Notes: generated by a model not told the origin, from the sequence alone. Shown: positions 46,606 through 55,631, counted from the stretch's first letter. The stretch: DNA of 62,205 bases from Bacillota bacterium (GCA_023398495.1 JAEWSG010000179.1:1-62205); one strand, 5' to 3'. Numbers and translations: made by a program.

Positions 46606-48240
46606 ATGGATAATGTAATTTTTAAGGACTTAAATCTATCGGAAGAAATTCAAAAGGCTATCGCAGATATGGGGTTTGAAGAAGCAACCCCAATACAGTC
46701 TCAGACAATTCCACATATTCTTAAAGGAATTGATCTTATCGGTCAAGCTCAAACAGGTACAGGCAAGACCTGTGCATTCGGCATACCTGCTATAGAAATG
46801 CTTGACCTGAATGCTGAAGGGATTCAGGTATTAATCCTGTCCCCTACAAGAGAACTGGCTATTCAGATATCAGAAGAATTAAGAGATGTATCAAAATATA
46901 AGGAAGGTGTCAGGATTTTGCCCGTCTATGGCGGACAGCCTATTGACCGTCAGATTGCTGCACTAAAAAAACGCCCCCAAATAATTATAGGAACTCCAGG
47001 CCGAATCATGGATCACATGCGCCGACGTACTTTAAAATTGACAGATTTAAAGATGGTCATACTCGATGAAGCTGATGAAATGCTTAATATGGGCTTTAGA
47101 GAGGATATCGATATAATACTGGAGAAGGTTCCTGGCGAAAAACAGACCATCCTTTTTTCAGCTACCATGCCTAAGGAAATACTGGATCTTAGTTCGAAAT
47201 ACCTTAAGGATCCTACACATATAAAAACCATACACAAAAAAATGACTGTTCCAAGTATTGAACAATTCTATCTGGAAGTAAGTCAATCATCAAAACTAGA
47301 AGTATTATCCAGACTTATTGATGCTAATAACATTGGATTGTCTCTGGTCTTTTGCAATACTAAAAGGCAGGTAGATGAATTAACTTCAAGCCTTCAGTCA
47401 AGAGGTTATTCCACTGAGGCTCTTCATGGAGATATGAAACAGGATCAAAGAAACAGGGTTATGTCAAAGTTCAGAAAAGGACTTATTGATATTCTCATTG
47501 CTACCGATGTCGCAGCCCGTGGTATTGATGTAGACAATGTAGAGGCCGTTTTCAACTATGATTTACCCAGCGACGAAGAGTACTACGTTCACAGAATCGG
47601 AAGAACCGGTAGAGCTGGAAAAACAGGAAAGTCTTATACTTTTGTAGTGGGACGTGAAATTCACAAGCTCAAAGAAATTCAAAGATATACAAAATCTACA
47701 ATTCATCTTATCAAACCTCCCACTCCAATGGATGTTGAGGAAAGAAAAATCGGATTATTATTGGATAAAGTAAAAGAGATTCTTTCAGATGGCAGTTATT
47801 CAAAGTATGTCTCATATATTGAAAAAGTTCTTGATGAGACAAACTCTAAGAATATAGACGCTAACTATGTATCTAATCTTGAAATTGCTGCTGCACTGTT
47901 AAAAACAATGTTTGATCAGAATAATGACCAAACTGTAAAATTTGAAGAAGATATTGAAGAAGACACCAGTGCTAAGGAAGGCATGGTACGACTTTTTATT
48001 AATGTTGGAAGCAATAATAAAGTCCAACCTAAGCATATAGTCGAAAGTATTGCCTCAAGTACAAGCCTTTCAGGAAAGTTAATCGGTGCTATAGATATTT
48101 TTGACAGGTTCACTTTTGTAGAAGTTCCAAAGGAATACTCGGCTGAAGTAATGGAAGCTATGAAAAATTATAACTTGAAGGGTAAAAAGATAGTAATTCA
48201 AAGATCAAATAAAAAACGTCCAATGAAAAGAATTCGATAA
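46606..48240 (+). CDS. DEAD-box ATP-dependent RNA helicase
   Basis: The 544-residue protein has all core motifs: Q motif FEEATPIQSQTIP, I AQTGTGKT, Ia PTRELAIQ, Ib GTPGRIMDHM, II VILDEADEML, III FSATMP, IV LVFCNTKRQVDEL, V ATDVAARGIDVD and VI YVHRIGRTGRAGKTG. The C-terminus has a DbpA-type RNA-binding fold (about 465-540: MVRLFINVGSNNKVQPKHIV, then IGAIDIFDRFTFVEVP) and a basic tail. This resembles the CshA/DeaD group acting in ribosome assembly and mRNA turnover. It is followed by a terminator and appears monocistronic. Confidence 0.93.
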   Translation: MDNVIFKDLNLSEEIQKAIADMGFEEATPIQSQTIPHILKGIDLIGQAQTGTGKTCAFGIPAIEMLDLNAEGIQVLILSPTRELAIQISEELRDVSKYKEGVRILPVYGGQPIDRQIAALKKRPQIIIGTPGRIMDHMRRRTLKLTDLKMVILDEADEMLNMGFREDIDIILEKVPGEKQTILFSATMPKEILDLSSKYLKDPTHIKTIHKKMTVPSIEQFYLEVSQSSKLEVLSRLIDANNIGLSLVFCNTKRQVDELTSSLQSRGYSTEALHGDMKQDQRNRVMSKFRKGLIDILIATDVAARGIDVDNVEAVFNYDLPSDEEYYVHRIGRTGRAGKTGKSYTFVVGREIHKLKEIQRYTKSTIHLIKPPTPMDVEERKIGLLLDKVKEILSDGSYSKYVSYIEKVLDETNSKNIDANYVSNLEIAAALLKTMFDQNNDQTVKFEEDIEEDTSAKEGMVRLFINVGSNNKVQPKHIVESIASSTSLSGKLIGAIDIFDRFTFVEVPKEYSAEVMEAMKNYNLKGKKIVIQRSNKKRPMKRIR

Positions 48241-48257
48241 CACTAAAAAATATCAAG

Positions 48258-48331
48258 CCCTTTCTTTTTATCAGCTCTGATTATTTACATAATAAGACAG
48301 ACACTGAGATAAAGAAAGGGTATTGTTTTCA
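48258..48331 (+). terminator. Probable terminator of the helicase gene
   Basis: CCCTTTCTTTTTATC (48258-48272) pairs with GATAAAGAAAGGG (48308-48320) around a 35-base loop, followed by TATTGTTTTC. The long loop makes it less certain. The rest of the gap to 48616 is AT-rich with no gene seen. Confidence 0.5.
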
Positions 48332-48616
48332 AATTTCTCACTTACTTCCCCATATAAATGGTTCAATCTCCTGGTGCAATTACCTTATATTGTATGTTAA
48401 GTTCTGTTATTTCCATCCTCTTAATGTTAAAATATAGGTATAGATAAAAAAGTATTGAGTTTACAAAATAAGTTATAACAATTGTAGTTTTCAGAGAGTT
48501 ACATTATTAATCCTTTCCAACTCTGTGTTAAATCTCCTGTTTTCACTACAGTAATACTCTTTTCTTGTTTGTGTCTCAATTATTTTTATTGTATTAATTT
48601 GTAAGGGAGTATTTGT

Positions 48617-49129
48617 ATGAAAGAGCTTATTAAAAGGAATAAAGGCTTTTCATTAATTGAAATGCTTATTGTCATTGCAATTATTGGTGTGATTTCGGTT
48701 ATTGCCTTTAGTATGTTTGCTGGCGTAATCAGAAATTCAAGAAAGAAGGCAGACGATCGTCAAGCTTCATTAATTGAAAAAGCAGTCTTATCTTATATGC
48801 TTGAAAGTGAGGACTTCGAGCTTCAACATTTGAAATACGGCAGTCTGCCTGAAGCAGTTAATATGAAAGATAAACCTTCTATAGACTTGATATATGCACT
48901 CCAACACACCATAAATAGTACAAAAGATGGTAAGACAACCGAAATCTACCCTATCTTAAATCCCATCTCTGGTACTACCCCGTCAACCAGAGATTACGCA
49001 CCCCATTGGAATAATTCGGTTGGTGGTAAGTATGTTGGTTATAAAATTGAAGTGTTTGTAAAAAATGTGAGATGCAATGTAACACCTGTCACCAACCCTC
49101 ATGATGCTTGTGTTTTTGTAGAAGAGTAA
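48617..49129 (+). CDS. Type IV pilin-like prepilin (pseudopilin)
   Basis: The 170-residue protein has a classic class III prepilin leader, MKELIKRNKGFSLIEMLIVI. Processing is expected between Gly10 and Phe11, with Glu15 at mature position 5 and a hydrophobic helix after it. The soluble part has no recognised domain, though two Cys near the C-terminus could form a disulfide. No assembly ATPase, platform protein or prepilin peptidase is in the window, so it must depend on machinery encoded elsewhere. AAGGGAG precedes the ATG. Confidence 0.88.
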   Translation: MKELIKRNKGFSLIEMLIVIAIIGVISVIAFSMFAGVIRNSRKKADDRQASLIEKAVLSYMLESEDFELQHLKYGSLPEAVNMKDKPSIDLIYALQHTINSTKDGKTTEIYPILNPISGTTPSTRDYAPHWNNSVGGKYVGYKIEVFVKNVRCNVTPVTNPHDACVFVEE

Positions 49130-49160
49130 AAGTTAAATAAATTTCCATGCTTCTAAAAAA

Positions 49161-49311
49161 TACAACCAAAGGCTTGTTAGTGCTTTTAACATTACAAATT
49201 TCTAGTTTTTATAATGTTAAAAATGTTACTTCATCTGTTCTAAGCCTCGCATGCTCTAGAAACCAATTATGTTACGAGGCACAAGTTTAAGTTTACAAGC
49301 TTTTGGTTGTA
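49161..49311 (+). terminator. Pilin-gene hairpin interrupted by repeat C
   Basis: TACAACCAAAGGCTTGT (49161-49177) is complementary to ACAAGCTTTTGGTTGTA (49295-49311) at 16 of 17 positions and is followed by GTTTTCTATTTTA. The arms are now 117 bases apart, with repeat C copy 2 between them. The simplest reading is a bidirectional terminator whose loop received the repeat. Confidence 0.55.
49178..49283. repeat. Two-hairpin repeat C, copy 2
   Basis: This is the second copy of the sequence at 44048-44153, in the same orientation. TTAACATTA/TAATGTTAA and GCCTCG/CGAGGC hairpins are conserved, and differences concentrate in loops. It starts directly at the end of the left arm of the interrupted hairpin. 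Confidence 0.65.
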
Positions 49312-49324
49312 GTTTTCTATTTTA

Positions 49325-50014
49325 TCATTCTACCGGGTCCGGGTTCATTGATAAAATAATATTCAAATTACCGTTTCTGCATCGGATTTCATCAAGAAAT
49401 TCCTTTTCCCTTGCATTCTGTCGCATATTTACTATATAAACCAACTCATATAACGTTCCCATATCTGTTGTTTTAACCCTTTTCAATTCATAATTGTATG
49501 TATAAGTCTCAAAAATATCGTCAAATGCTCCTTGATAGTCTAGATCTTCCGGTATAACAATTTTAAGCATTTTATCCGACGACTTTCTTGCACCATAATT
49601 TACTTTGTTTAATACTACCATAAACATACAAAGTACTACTGTAAAAAGTATTGCATAAGCGTATACTCCTACACCACAAGCCAAACCAGCAGCCATAGCA
49701 AAAAAGACGTATCCAATATCTTTAGGGTCTCCTGGTGCACTTCTGAACCGAGCAATAGAAAAAGCTCCTGTAAGCCCAAAAGCTCTTGCAACATTACTTC
49801 CTATCAAGAGGATTATAATTGCAATAATACAAGGCATCATAATTAGTGTCAGAATAAAATTCTGTGAGTGCATACCTTTTGAATGTGTTTTTATGTAAGT
49901 AAAACTTATAAGCATACCTAGTGCAATTGATGATAAAACAGTTAGTAATGCTATACCAATTGTTAACTGTAACGGCTCAGTTGTGGTACTAAATAGCGTG
50001 TCAAACATTGACAT
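49325..50014 (-). CDS. DUF4956 membrane protein
   Basis: The 229-residue protein has four predicted membrane helices and the DUF4956 signature GLTGAFSIARFRSAPGDPKD, followed by IGYVFFAMAAGLACGVG. The C-terminal third is soluble. DUF4956 proteins are frequently paired with VTC-domain proteins, as here. Its start lies 52 bp inside the end of the VTC gene, and GGAGG precedes the ATG, so the two are tightly coupled. Function is unknown; a membrane partner of the polyphosphate polymerase is a reasonable inference. Confidence 0.88.
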   Translation of the reverse strand: MSMFDTLFSTTTEPLQLTIGIALLTVLSSIALGMLISFTYIKTHSKGMHSQNFILTLIMMPCIIAIIILLIGSNVARAFGLTGAFSIARFRSAPGDPKDIGYVFFAMAAGLACGVGVYAYAILFTVVLCMFMVVLNKVNYGARKSSDKMLKIVIPEDLDYQGAFDDIFETYTYNYELKRVKTTDMGTLYELVYIVNMRQNAREKEFLDEIRCRNGNLNIILSMNPDPVE

Positions 50015-50745
50015 TGGTTGCTTCCTCCTTCTATATTATCTAAAATCATATTTTTGTATTCTGTTCCATACTTTGAAAAACTGGTTTTATACAATTTATG
50101 CTTACTGAGCATCCTTGAAAGCCATATAGGAATAGTCTTTTCAGCCTTAACTTCCATAAGCCATATATCCTCCGGCAGCAAATAACGACCATAGTCACCC
50201 GCTTCAAGTCTCAACTCTTCTCTTCTAGAGCGGATATTTGTATCAAAGGTTACTCTTAAATCCCTGTTATTTATACCGAAAAAAGCCTTTCTGTCATATG
50301 CAAGGTAAAGCTTTGGTACAGGATTATATAGCTTTATCAGGTAATCAATTTCATTAAGGACTTGTTTGTTCATATAACTTTTCAGCTCAGGTTTATCTCC
50401 TGTTTCAACAAATTCATAAGCTTCATCTAAAACCAGCTTTGTCCTTCTCTTATTCACAATACCATTAAATTTCTTCTTTATTTCCAGATAAACTTTATCC
50501 TCTACACTTGGTACACCATATGCACGTAATCTCAGTTTTTCTTTGTATTTCGGCTTTGATAGTGAATTTCTTATAAGATGATTGTCCAGAGTATCATAAT
50601 ATATGTTGCTAATTGTGTAAAAAGGGTGTTTCTTATTATATTCATCCAACTCCATATATTCAATAAGCTGCCGCTGAATTTTTTCAAAGGTATCACTATC
50701 CATCAAATACTTAACTTCATATCTGTTAAAAACCTCTATAGCCAA
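49963..50745 (-). CDS. VTC-domain protein, probable polyphosphate polymerase
   Basis: The 260-residue protein has the VTC/triphosphate-tunnel fold pattern: NRYEVKYLMDSDTFEKIQRQ, YTISNIYYDTLDNHLIRNSL, KYKEKLRLRAYG, KVYLEIKKKFNGIVNKRRT, LAYDRKAFFG, RVTFDTNIRSRR and IWLMEVKAEKTIP. The alternating basic (R/K) and acidic (E) residues are those that line the polyphosphate tunnel in the VTC4 family. It starts with TTG at 50745, preceded by AAAGGAGGTAA. It overlaps the DUF4956 gene, and a CotH-dockerin gene lies 250 bp downstream on the same strand. Confidence 0.88.
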   Translation of the reverse strand: MAIEVFNRYEVKYLMDSDTFEKIQRQLIEYMELDEYNKKHPFYTISNIYYDTLDNHLIRNSLSKPKYKEKLRLRAYGVPSVEDKVYLEIKKKFNGIVNKRRTKLVLDEAYEFVETGDKPELKSYMNKQVLNEIDYLIKLYNPVPKLYLAYDRKAFFGINNRDLRVTFDTNIRSRREELRLEAGDYGRYLLPEDIWLMEVKAEKTIPIWLSRMLSKHKLYKTSFSKYGTEYKNMILDNIEGGSNQCQCLTRYLVPQLSRYS

Positions 50746-50994
50746 GGTCTTACCTCCTTTCTACAATCAAATTTCACAAAAAAAACATAATCTCAAGATA
50801 AAAGGTCTGAGGATTTGTGAATCATGGCAATATCTTTTTAATAAGAGCTAATCTCTAAGGAATTATGCTCAAAATAAAAATCAGATACTCCTTTGATTTC
50901 TCAAACCCCCATAAATCCCTAACTTACAAATAGTCTGTTGTAAACAATTTCCAATTTTATATGTAATGTGAGCCTTTATGTTGCAGGTATCGAA

Positions 50995-53706
50995 TTACTT
51001 CTCACATGGAAACTTGCTTATTATTCCAAGCAAATGTTGCCTCATGTATGCAAAGTCTATTGCATTAAGAGTTCCATTTCCATCAACATCTCCCGCAACT
51101 TTATCAAGGTCCCCATCTTTACTCATTCCAAGCAAGTACAATCTTACAAACCCAAAATCTATCGAGTTAAATGTCCTATCCCTATTTACATCGCCGTATA
51201 CAATAGAACCTGATGTAGGAGTTGGCGTTGGAGCTATAGTAGGTGTCGGACTCGCTGTACCTTGCCTGAATACAGCAGTAATTTTTCTTTCACCAGTATG
51301 TGTAAATGTTACTGTATCCGAATTTCCCGTTACTCCTTCCCAATGATCAAAAACAAATCCATCTGCCGGAACTGCAGTTACAGTTACAGGTATACCCGTA
51401 AAATACATACCAGTCCATGCACTTGGATTTTGAACGCTTGGCGTAGTAGGTTTTATATCAATTGTATTTATTCTGACATAACCTTTTTGGGAATCAGTAT
51501 TTAGAGTTATATTTGCTGTTCCTGTTATGCCATTGCTACCATTGAATTTATTTCTTAAAAACCTAACTACATTTGATGGACGGTTTTTGGCGTAATCCTT
51601 CATAACTTGCACGTTCTGACTCCAGGTTGTATCCCTCATAGTTTCAGCAGTCATTTTAATATACTGCCAACGATTTGTGTGCTCAAGTATTTCAGGTGAA
51701 AGAACAGATTCAAAGTCATTTATAACCTGAAGTACTCTTTCAGAAACAAAAGATGTGTTTAAATGGTCTGCAAAACAGTTTATAAATTGGTTTCTAAACT
51801 CAGTATTCTGCAACAGGGTTTTAAATAGGAATGTAGACCATGATTCATTAGCATATCCCTCTGATGTATCTCCCGCTGCAAACCTCAATGTATCATGCGA
51901 AACAGATTTATTATACAATCCGAACCCAAAATCAGTGTCCTTTAAGAGCCATCTCCATCTGCCATCCTGACCGTATGGAGCTTCGGGATGATACTTTCCA
52001 TCTTCCGTCTTATACTTCCATATGGCAACATTGTTTCCTGGCCAGTCTGTATTACCAAAGAAAATTTCAGCTACATAATAATTAATATAGTTTTCTATAT
52101 CAATTTTTGTTTTGATATATTCATAGGTTCCAGCCTTAGTTATAGAATTTGAATAAAGATAATTTATTACATCATTTGTATACGCGGTGGCATCTTCTGA
52201 TGTACCTTCCTGAACTTCGATGTTTTTCTGAACTTCAAGTATTGCAACGTTATCATCATCAAGATTATAGTGATCTTCAAGGTATTCTTTGTCATAGCGT
52301 TCACGAATATGGTATACGCCCCAGTACTCTCCGTTTAAGAATAGTATTGCAGGTCTTTCAGCCTGAGTATCCAGTCCTTTTACATGGGAGACAAGACTCT
52401 GCATCATTTCATCCCTCATGTAGGCATAAGACCAGTCATTTCCTGATTGCCTGAGAAGCAATCTCTCATAGCTCTTCATCTTTTTCCCGTTTCCTTTTTT
52501 AGTATAACCCGGAAAGACTTCGTATTTAAATTCTGTCGAATCATCGTATCCAGCATCTGCGTATATCCTGAAGGACTTCTGAGGATACTTCCTGGAAAAC
52601 CCTCCATGTATTCTAAGTCCAATATTTTGTGCAAATCCCATCGTGCCGTTATCCTCATAAAACTCAATATGTGCGGGTCTCTCCCACTCACTACCAGTCT
52701 TCTCGGAATTTCCTCTCATGTAGATACCCGTAGCAGGATCAAATAAGTTATCATAGTCTGTTACTATAGATATTACAGGTAAAGAATATCTTGAGTTCAT
52801 ATTTTGATCTACAAAATATGAACGGGTAACAACCTTACTCTTTATTCCATCATTACGTACAACAACTGCCTTTAATGTCGTACATTTAAAAACCTCACCT
52901 TTTGGGGCTTTCCATGAATTCCATGTATCACTGGATATATTCTGAACCATGCAAAGAACGTTTGGATCTCCAAGACGGCTTTTAATTTTAATGCTGCTGT
53001 TGTATTCTTTTGTTCCCGAAGCCCCGGGAACAGGGTCAGAACCATCTGTTGTATAATATATTTTTGCACCGGAAGTGTCTGTAGTAAGCTCTAAATCAAA
53101 CGACTCGGTATAAAATCCTCCATTCTTGGAAAACACCGGAACTTTTACAAGAACTGAACCGTTTGAATTTGCTTTACGTGGTGAAGCTTTTGAAAACACC
53201 TCAAATTTAGAAGCACCATCTGTCATTCGTCCATATGACTGATCATCGGCAAGACTTATAAATGTAACAGAATCAACAATAGTACCATTAGGTGACTTCA
53301 GCACAACTTCCTCACCTGATGCACTCAATTTAAAGTTTGCATGCAACTGTCCGTCTTTTGCAACTTTATTTTTGTCTGAAGCCCATACCAATAAATAACC
53401 CCTTGCTTGTACAATTCCCTGTGGAAAAGTCCAGGTTGCACCTGAATCAGATAAGGTGTAGCCGGTCAGGTCAATAGGTTGTGTACTGGCATTGTAGATT
53501 TCTATCCAATCAGAATATGCTCCACCATTACTCCCTTCATCAGGATCTTCTACGTCTCCATCTCTTATAGTTTGAGCATTAGAAGCCATAATCTCATTGA
53601 TAAACATGGTCTGTCCGTTTTCTGCTGAAACAATAAACACTCCCGATGGTGTTATTATTAACGAAAGCATAATAACAGCCAGAAAAACTGATAAAATTTT
53701 TCTCAC
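50995..53706 (-). CDS. Secreted CotH-like protein with lamin-tail domain and dockerin
   Basis: The 903-residue secreted protein has several domains in order. They are a signal peptide, a lamin-tail domain (about 33-150, SDWIEIYNASTQPIDLTGYT) and a chitobiase-like beta domain (about 190-310, KIYYTTDGSDP). Next comes a CotH kinase-like domain (about 325-690, GLRIHGGFSRKYPQKSFRIY, RRSGN-type loop LRQSGNDWSYAYMRDEMM, LLKDTDFGFG). An InlB-type B-repeat (VPADGFVFDHWEGVTG), a Thr/Pro linker and a type I dockerin follow (GDVNRDRTFNSIDFG and GDVDGNGTLNAIDFA). CotH kinases phosphorylate spore-coat proteins; a dockerin on one implies a cellulosomal substrate or role. The start is GTG at 53706 with AAAAAGGGG upstream. 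Confidence 0.92.
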   Translation of the reverse strand: MRKILSVFLAVIMLSLIITPSGVFIVSAENGQTMFINEIMASNAQTIRDGDVEDPDEGSNGGAYSDWIEIYNASTQPIDLTGYTLSDSGATWTFPQGIVQARGYLLVWASDKNKVAKDGQLHANFKLSASGEEVVLKSPNGTIVDSVTFISLADDQSYGRMTDGASKFEVFSKASPRKANSNGSVLVKVPVFSKNGGFYTESFDLELTTDTSGAKIYYTTDGSDPVPGASGTKEYNSSIKIKSRLGDPNVLCMVQNISSDTWNSWKAPKGEVFKCTTLKAVVVRNDGIKSKVVTRSYFVDQNMNSRYSLPVISIVTDYDNLFDPATGIYMRGNSEKTGSEWERPAHIEFYEDNGTMGFAQNIGLRIHGGFSRKYPQKSFRIYADAGYDDSTEFKYEVFPGYTKKGNGKKMKSYERLLLRQSGNDWSYAYMRDEMMQSLVSHVKGLDTQAERPAILFLNGEYWGVYHIRERYDKEYLEDHYNLDDDNVAILEVQKNIEVQEGTSEDATAYTNDVINYLYSNSITKAGTYEYIKTKIDIENYINYYVAEIFFGNTDWPGNNVAIWKYKTEDGKYHPEAPYGQDGRWRWLLKDTDFGFGLYNKSVSHDTLRFAAGDTSEGYANESWSTFLFKTLLQNTEFRNQFINCFADHLNTSFVSERVLQVINDFESVLSPEILEHTNRWQYIKMTAETMRDTTWSQNVQVMKDYAKNRPSNVVRFLRNKFNGSNGITGTANITLNTDSQKGYVRINTIDIKPTTPSVQNPSAWTGMYFTGIPVTVTAVPADGFVFDHWEGVTGNSDTVTFTHTGERKITAVFRQGTASPTPTIAPTPTPTSGSIVYGDVNRDRTFNSIDFGFVRLYLLGMSKDGDLDKVAGDVDGNGTLNAIDFAYMRQHLLGIISKFPCEK

Positions 53707-54258
53707 TTTGATCGCCCCTTTTTAATTTATATATATTATAAATAAATATAATACTTACGTATCGGATATCACGAAACTCAATAAACACAAGTACGATAAT
53801 CCACGCTGTATAAACTTTAATACACACGTCAATAGTATGATTATCTTTACCATTGTTATCTACAATATGGGAATGAAACAGCGACTTGAAATTCTTTCTA
53901 TATTGATGGTATATGTATAGAAAACTAATTTCAATATTATATATTGTGCTAAGAATTATATATTGAATATTACGACATCCTTCTACAAGCATACAGTATT
54001 CTTAATTTAATTCATTATAAGTCAAAATCATAAACGTATTTATAAATTCCATCGTTATTTTATTTTTTATCTTATATAGTATATTCGTATATCTTGCGTA
54101 TTTTGGCAGTACTTTTTTTACTTTTCTATAAAAACTTTTATACATTATCGAAAGGCTACCATTATTCTTAAACCACAAATACTCCCATAATAAACCAATG
54201 TATTATGAGAGTACCTGTAATTAACAAAATAAGTAAGTATTGTTATGTAATATCAGGG
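53707..54258. other. Intergenic region upstream of the CotH-dockerin gene
   Basis: The 550-bp AT-rich gap shows no credible gene; frames here are low in coding character. A TTGACG near 53829 on the minus strand is the only good -35-like hexamer, but its spacing to a -10 is too short. No SigI-type promoter was recognised. Confidence 0.35.
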
Positions 54259-54435
54259 TTACACTCCCCATTTATAGTCCGCAAAAATCAAACCCGCACC
54301 CAATATTGCTAGAATTACTGCAACTACCGGAGTTGCCCCGCCAAAAAGTGAAAGCAGTCTAAACTGCCGTCCAAATAGAGGAAGAATAAATGAACCAATA
54401 CCCAAAATCAATAAAGTAATACCAAATCTCCTCAC
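54259..54435 (-). CDS. Small two-helix membrane protein
   Basis: The 58-residue protein begins with GTG at 54435, with AGGGGG 8 bases upstream, and reads MRRFGITLLILGIGSFILPL. It ends in a second helix (VVAVILAILGAGLIFADYKW). Similar small proteins of unknown function occur widely in clostridia and cyanobacteria. The longer frame to 54477 lacks a ribosome-binding site. It lies 118 bp downstream of the peroxiredoxin gene on the same strand. Confidence 0.65.
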   Translation of the reverse strand: MRRFGITLLILGIGSFILPLFGRQFRLLSLFGGATPVVAVILAILGAGLIFADYKWGV

Positions 54436-54552
54436 TAAATAACCCCCTAAATAAAAAATACCATTTGATTTTAACACAAAATCAGACAGAATTCAACATT
54501 CTGTAAACAGTAGTAGATGGCTCTTCACCATATTCCTGAAGGGGGCTCTCCT

Positions 54553-55248
54553 TTATTCTAACTGTTTATAGCATAAATACCAATCCATGCATTGTAATCC
54601 CTGAGGACATTTTAATCTTTCCAACAACTCGTTATAAGTCTTTGGGGGGCGAACTACCACTGGTTGACCCGGGCACCAGTTTGCAGGTGTTACAACATTT
54701 TCTCTGTCGGATGTTTGTATTGCGTCTACAAGCCTCAATATCTCTGGAATATTCCTTCCATTTGTAAGAGGATAATTAAGTATTGACCGGATTACCTGTT
54801 TATCATCAATTATAAATACAGTCCTGACCGTCTCTGTAGCACTGACTTCTGCTGCTATCATACCGTATAACCTTGATATGTATCCATCCCGGTCTGCAAC
54901 AATGGGAAAAGGAATTGTAATGCCTGTATTTTTATATATGTTGTACACCCATGCAAGATGTGAAGGATTACTGTCTATACTTAGTCCTAAAAGTTGAACA
55001 TTCCTTTGTGCAAAATATGGTGCCATCTGTGCAAATGCTATAAATTCTGTTGTACAAACAGGCGTAAAATCCCCTGGGTGCGAAAAGAAAACAACCCATT
55101 TCCCTGCCAGATCTGAAAATTTCAATTCCCCAAATGTAGTCTGCACTTTGAATTCTGGAGCCTTCATACCCAATTGAAGATTTTGAGTTCTATAAAGTTG
55201 ATATTGTTCCAATGTGTACCACCTGTCTTCAAATAATATTTCCGTCAT
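54553..55248 (-). CDS. Peroxiredoxin, Prx6 type
   Basis: The 231-residue peroxidase has the peroxidatic Cys65 in HPGDFTPVCTTEFIAFA and the Prx6-like long C-terminal arm with WCPGQPVVVRPPKTYNELLE. Additional cysteines (CPQGLQC and YLC near the end) could serve as resolving residues. It reduces hydrogen peroxide and organic hydroperoxides in the cytoplasm, protecting an anaerobe from oxygen. The upstream region shares a divergent promoter region with dacF-like carboxypeptidase. Confidence 0.92.
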   Translation of the reverse strand: MTEILFEDRWYTLEQYQLYRTQNLQLGMKAPEFKVQTTFGELKFSDLAGKWVVFFSHPGDFTPVCTTEFIAFAQMAPYFAQRNVQLLGLSIDSNPSHLAWVYNIYKNTGITIPFPIVADRDGYISRLYGMIAAEVSATETVRTVFIIDDKQVIRSILNYPLTNGRNIPEILRLVDAIQTSDRENVVTPANWCPGQPVVVRPPKTYNELLERLKCPQGLQCMDWYLCYKQLE

Positions 55249-55355
55249 ACATAATATGCTTTAGTTCTCCTATAATGTGAAGCATTTAGGAAATTAAAAA
55301 TAAATTAGTGTGCTGATTAACAAAATAAAATTCTAGAATTTAATTTTTGTTAACC

Positions 55356-55424
55356 ACCAAAAAACATAGGATGTGCATTTTGCATAATTCATTTCTAGAA
55401 ATGAATTATGTTCAAAAGCATTAG
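55356..55424. repeat. Palindromic dispersed repeat, family D copy 2
   Basis: This is the reverse complement of the copy at 26516-26588. Here the centre is a perfect 28-bp palindrome: CATAATTCATTTCT followed directly by its complement. Outer GTGCATTTTG and CAAAAGCATTAGCAC extend the stem. It lies in the 380-bp gap (55249-55631) between divergent genes. The rest of the gap is AT-rich with no gene seen. Confidence 0.65.
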
Positions 55425-55631
55425 CACAGAATAAAAATTACTAAAACTCTGTTTTTTCACAACTATCATTCTACATTTCCCAGGAAATATCTACAAGATT
55501 CGAATTAATTTCGCATAATTTTCAGCATTCCTAAATTTTTCATTTGTCTAAAAAACACCTGAATGATAACATAATTTTAGAACCCTTGGGATATTTAAAT
55601 CTAAACAATAATAATGCGAGGAGTGTCATAT

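Noticed and set aside
48355..48385. GGTTCAATCTCC resembling a tRNA T-arm
   Set aside because: No acceptor, D or anticodon stems could be built around it; no tRNA is seen in the window.
53594..53992. Minus-strand open frame of 132 codons upstream of the CotH gene
   Set aside because: It overlaps the CotH start in another frame and its composition is that of AT-rich non-coding DNA.
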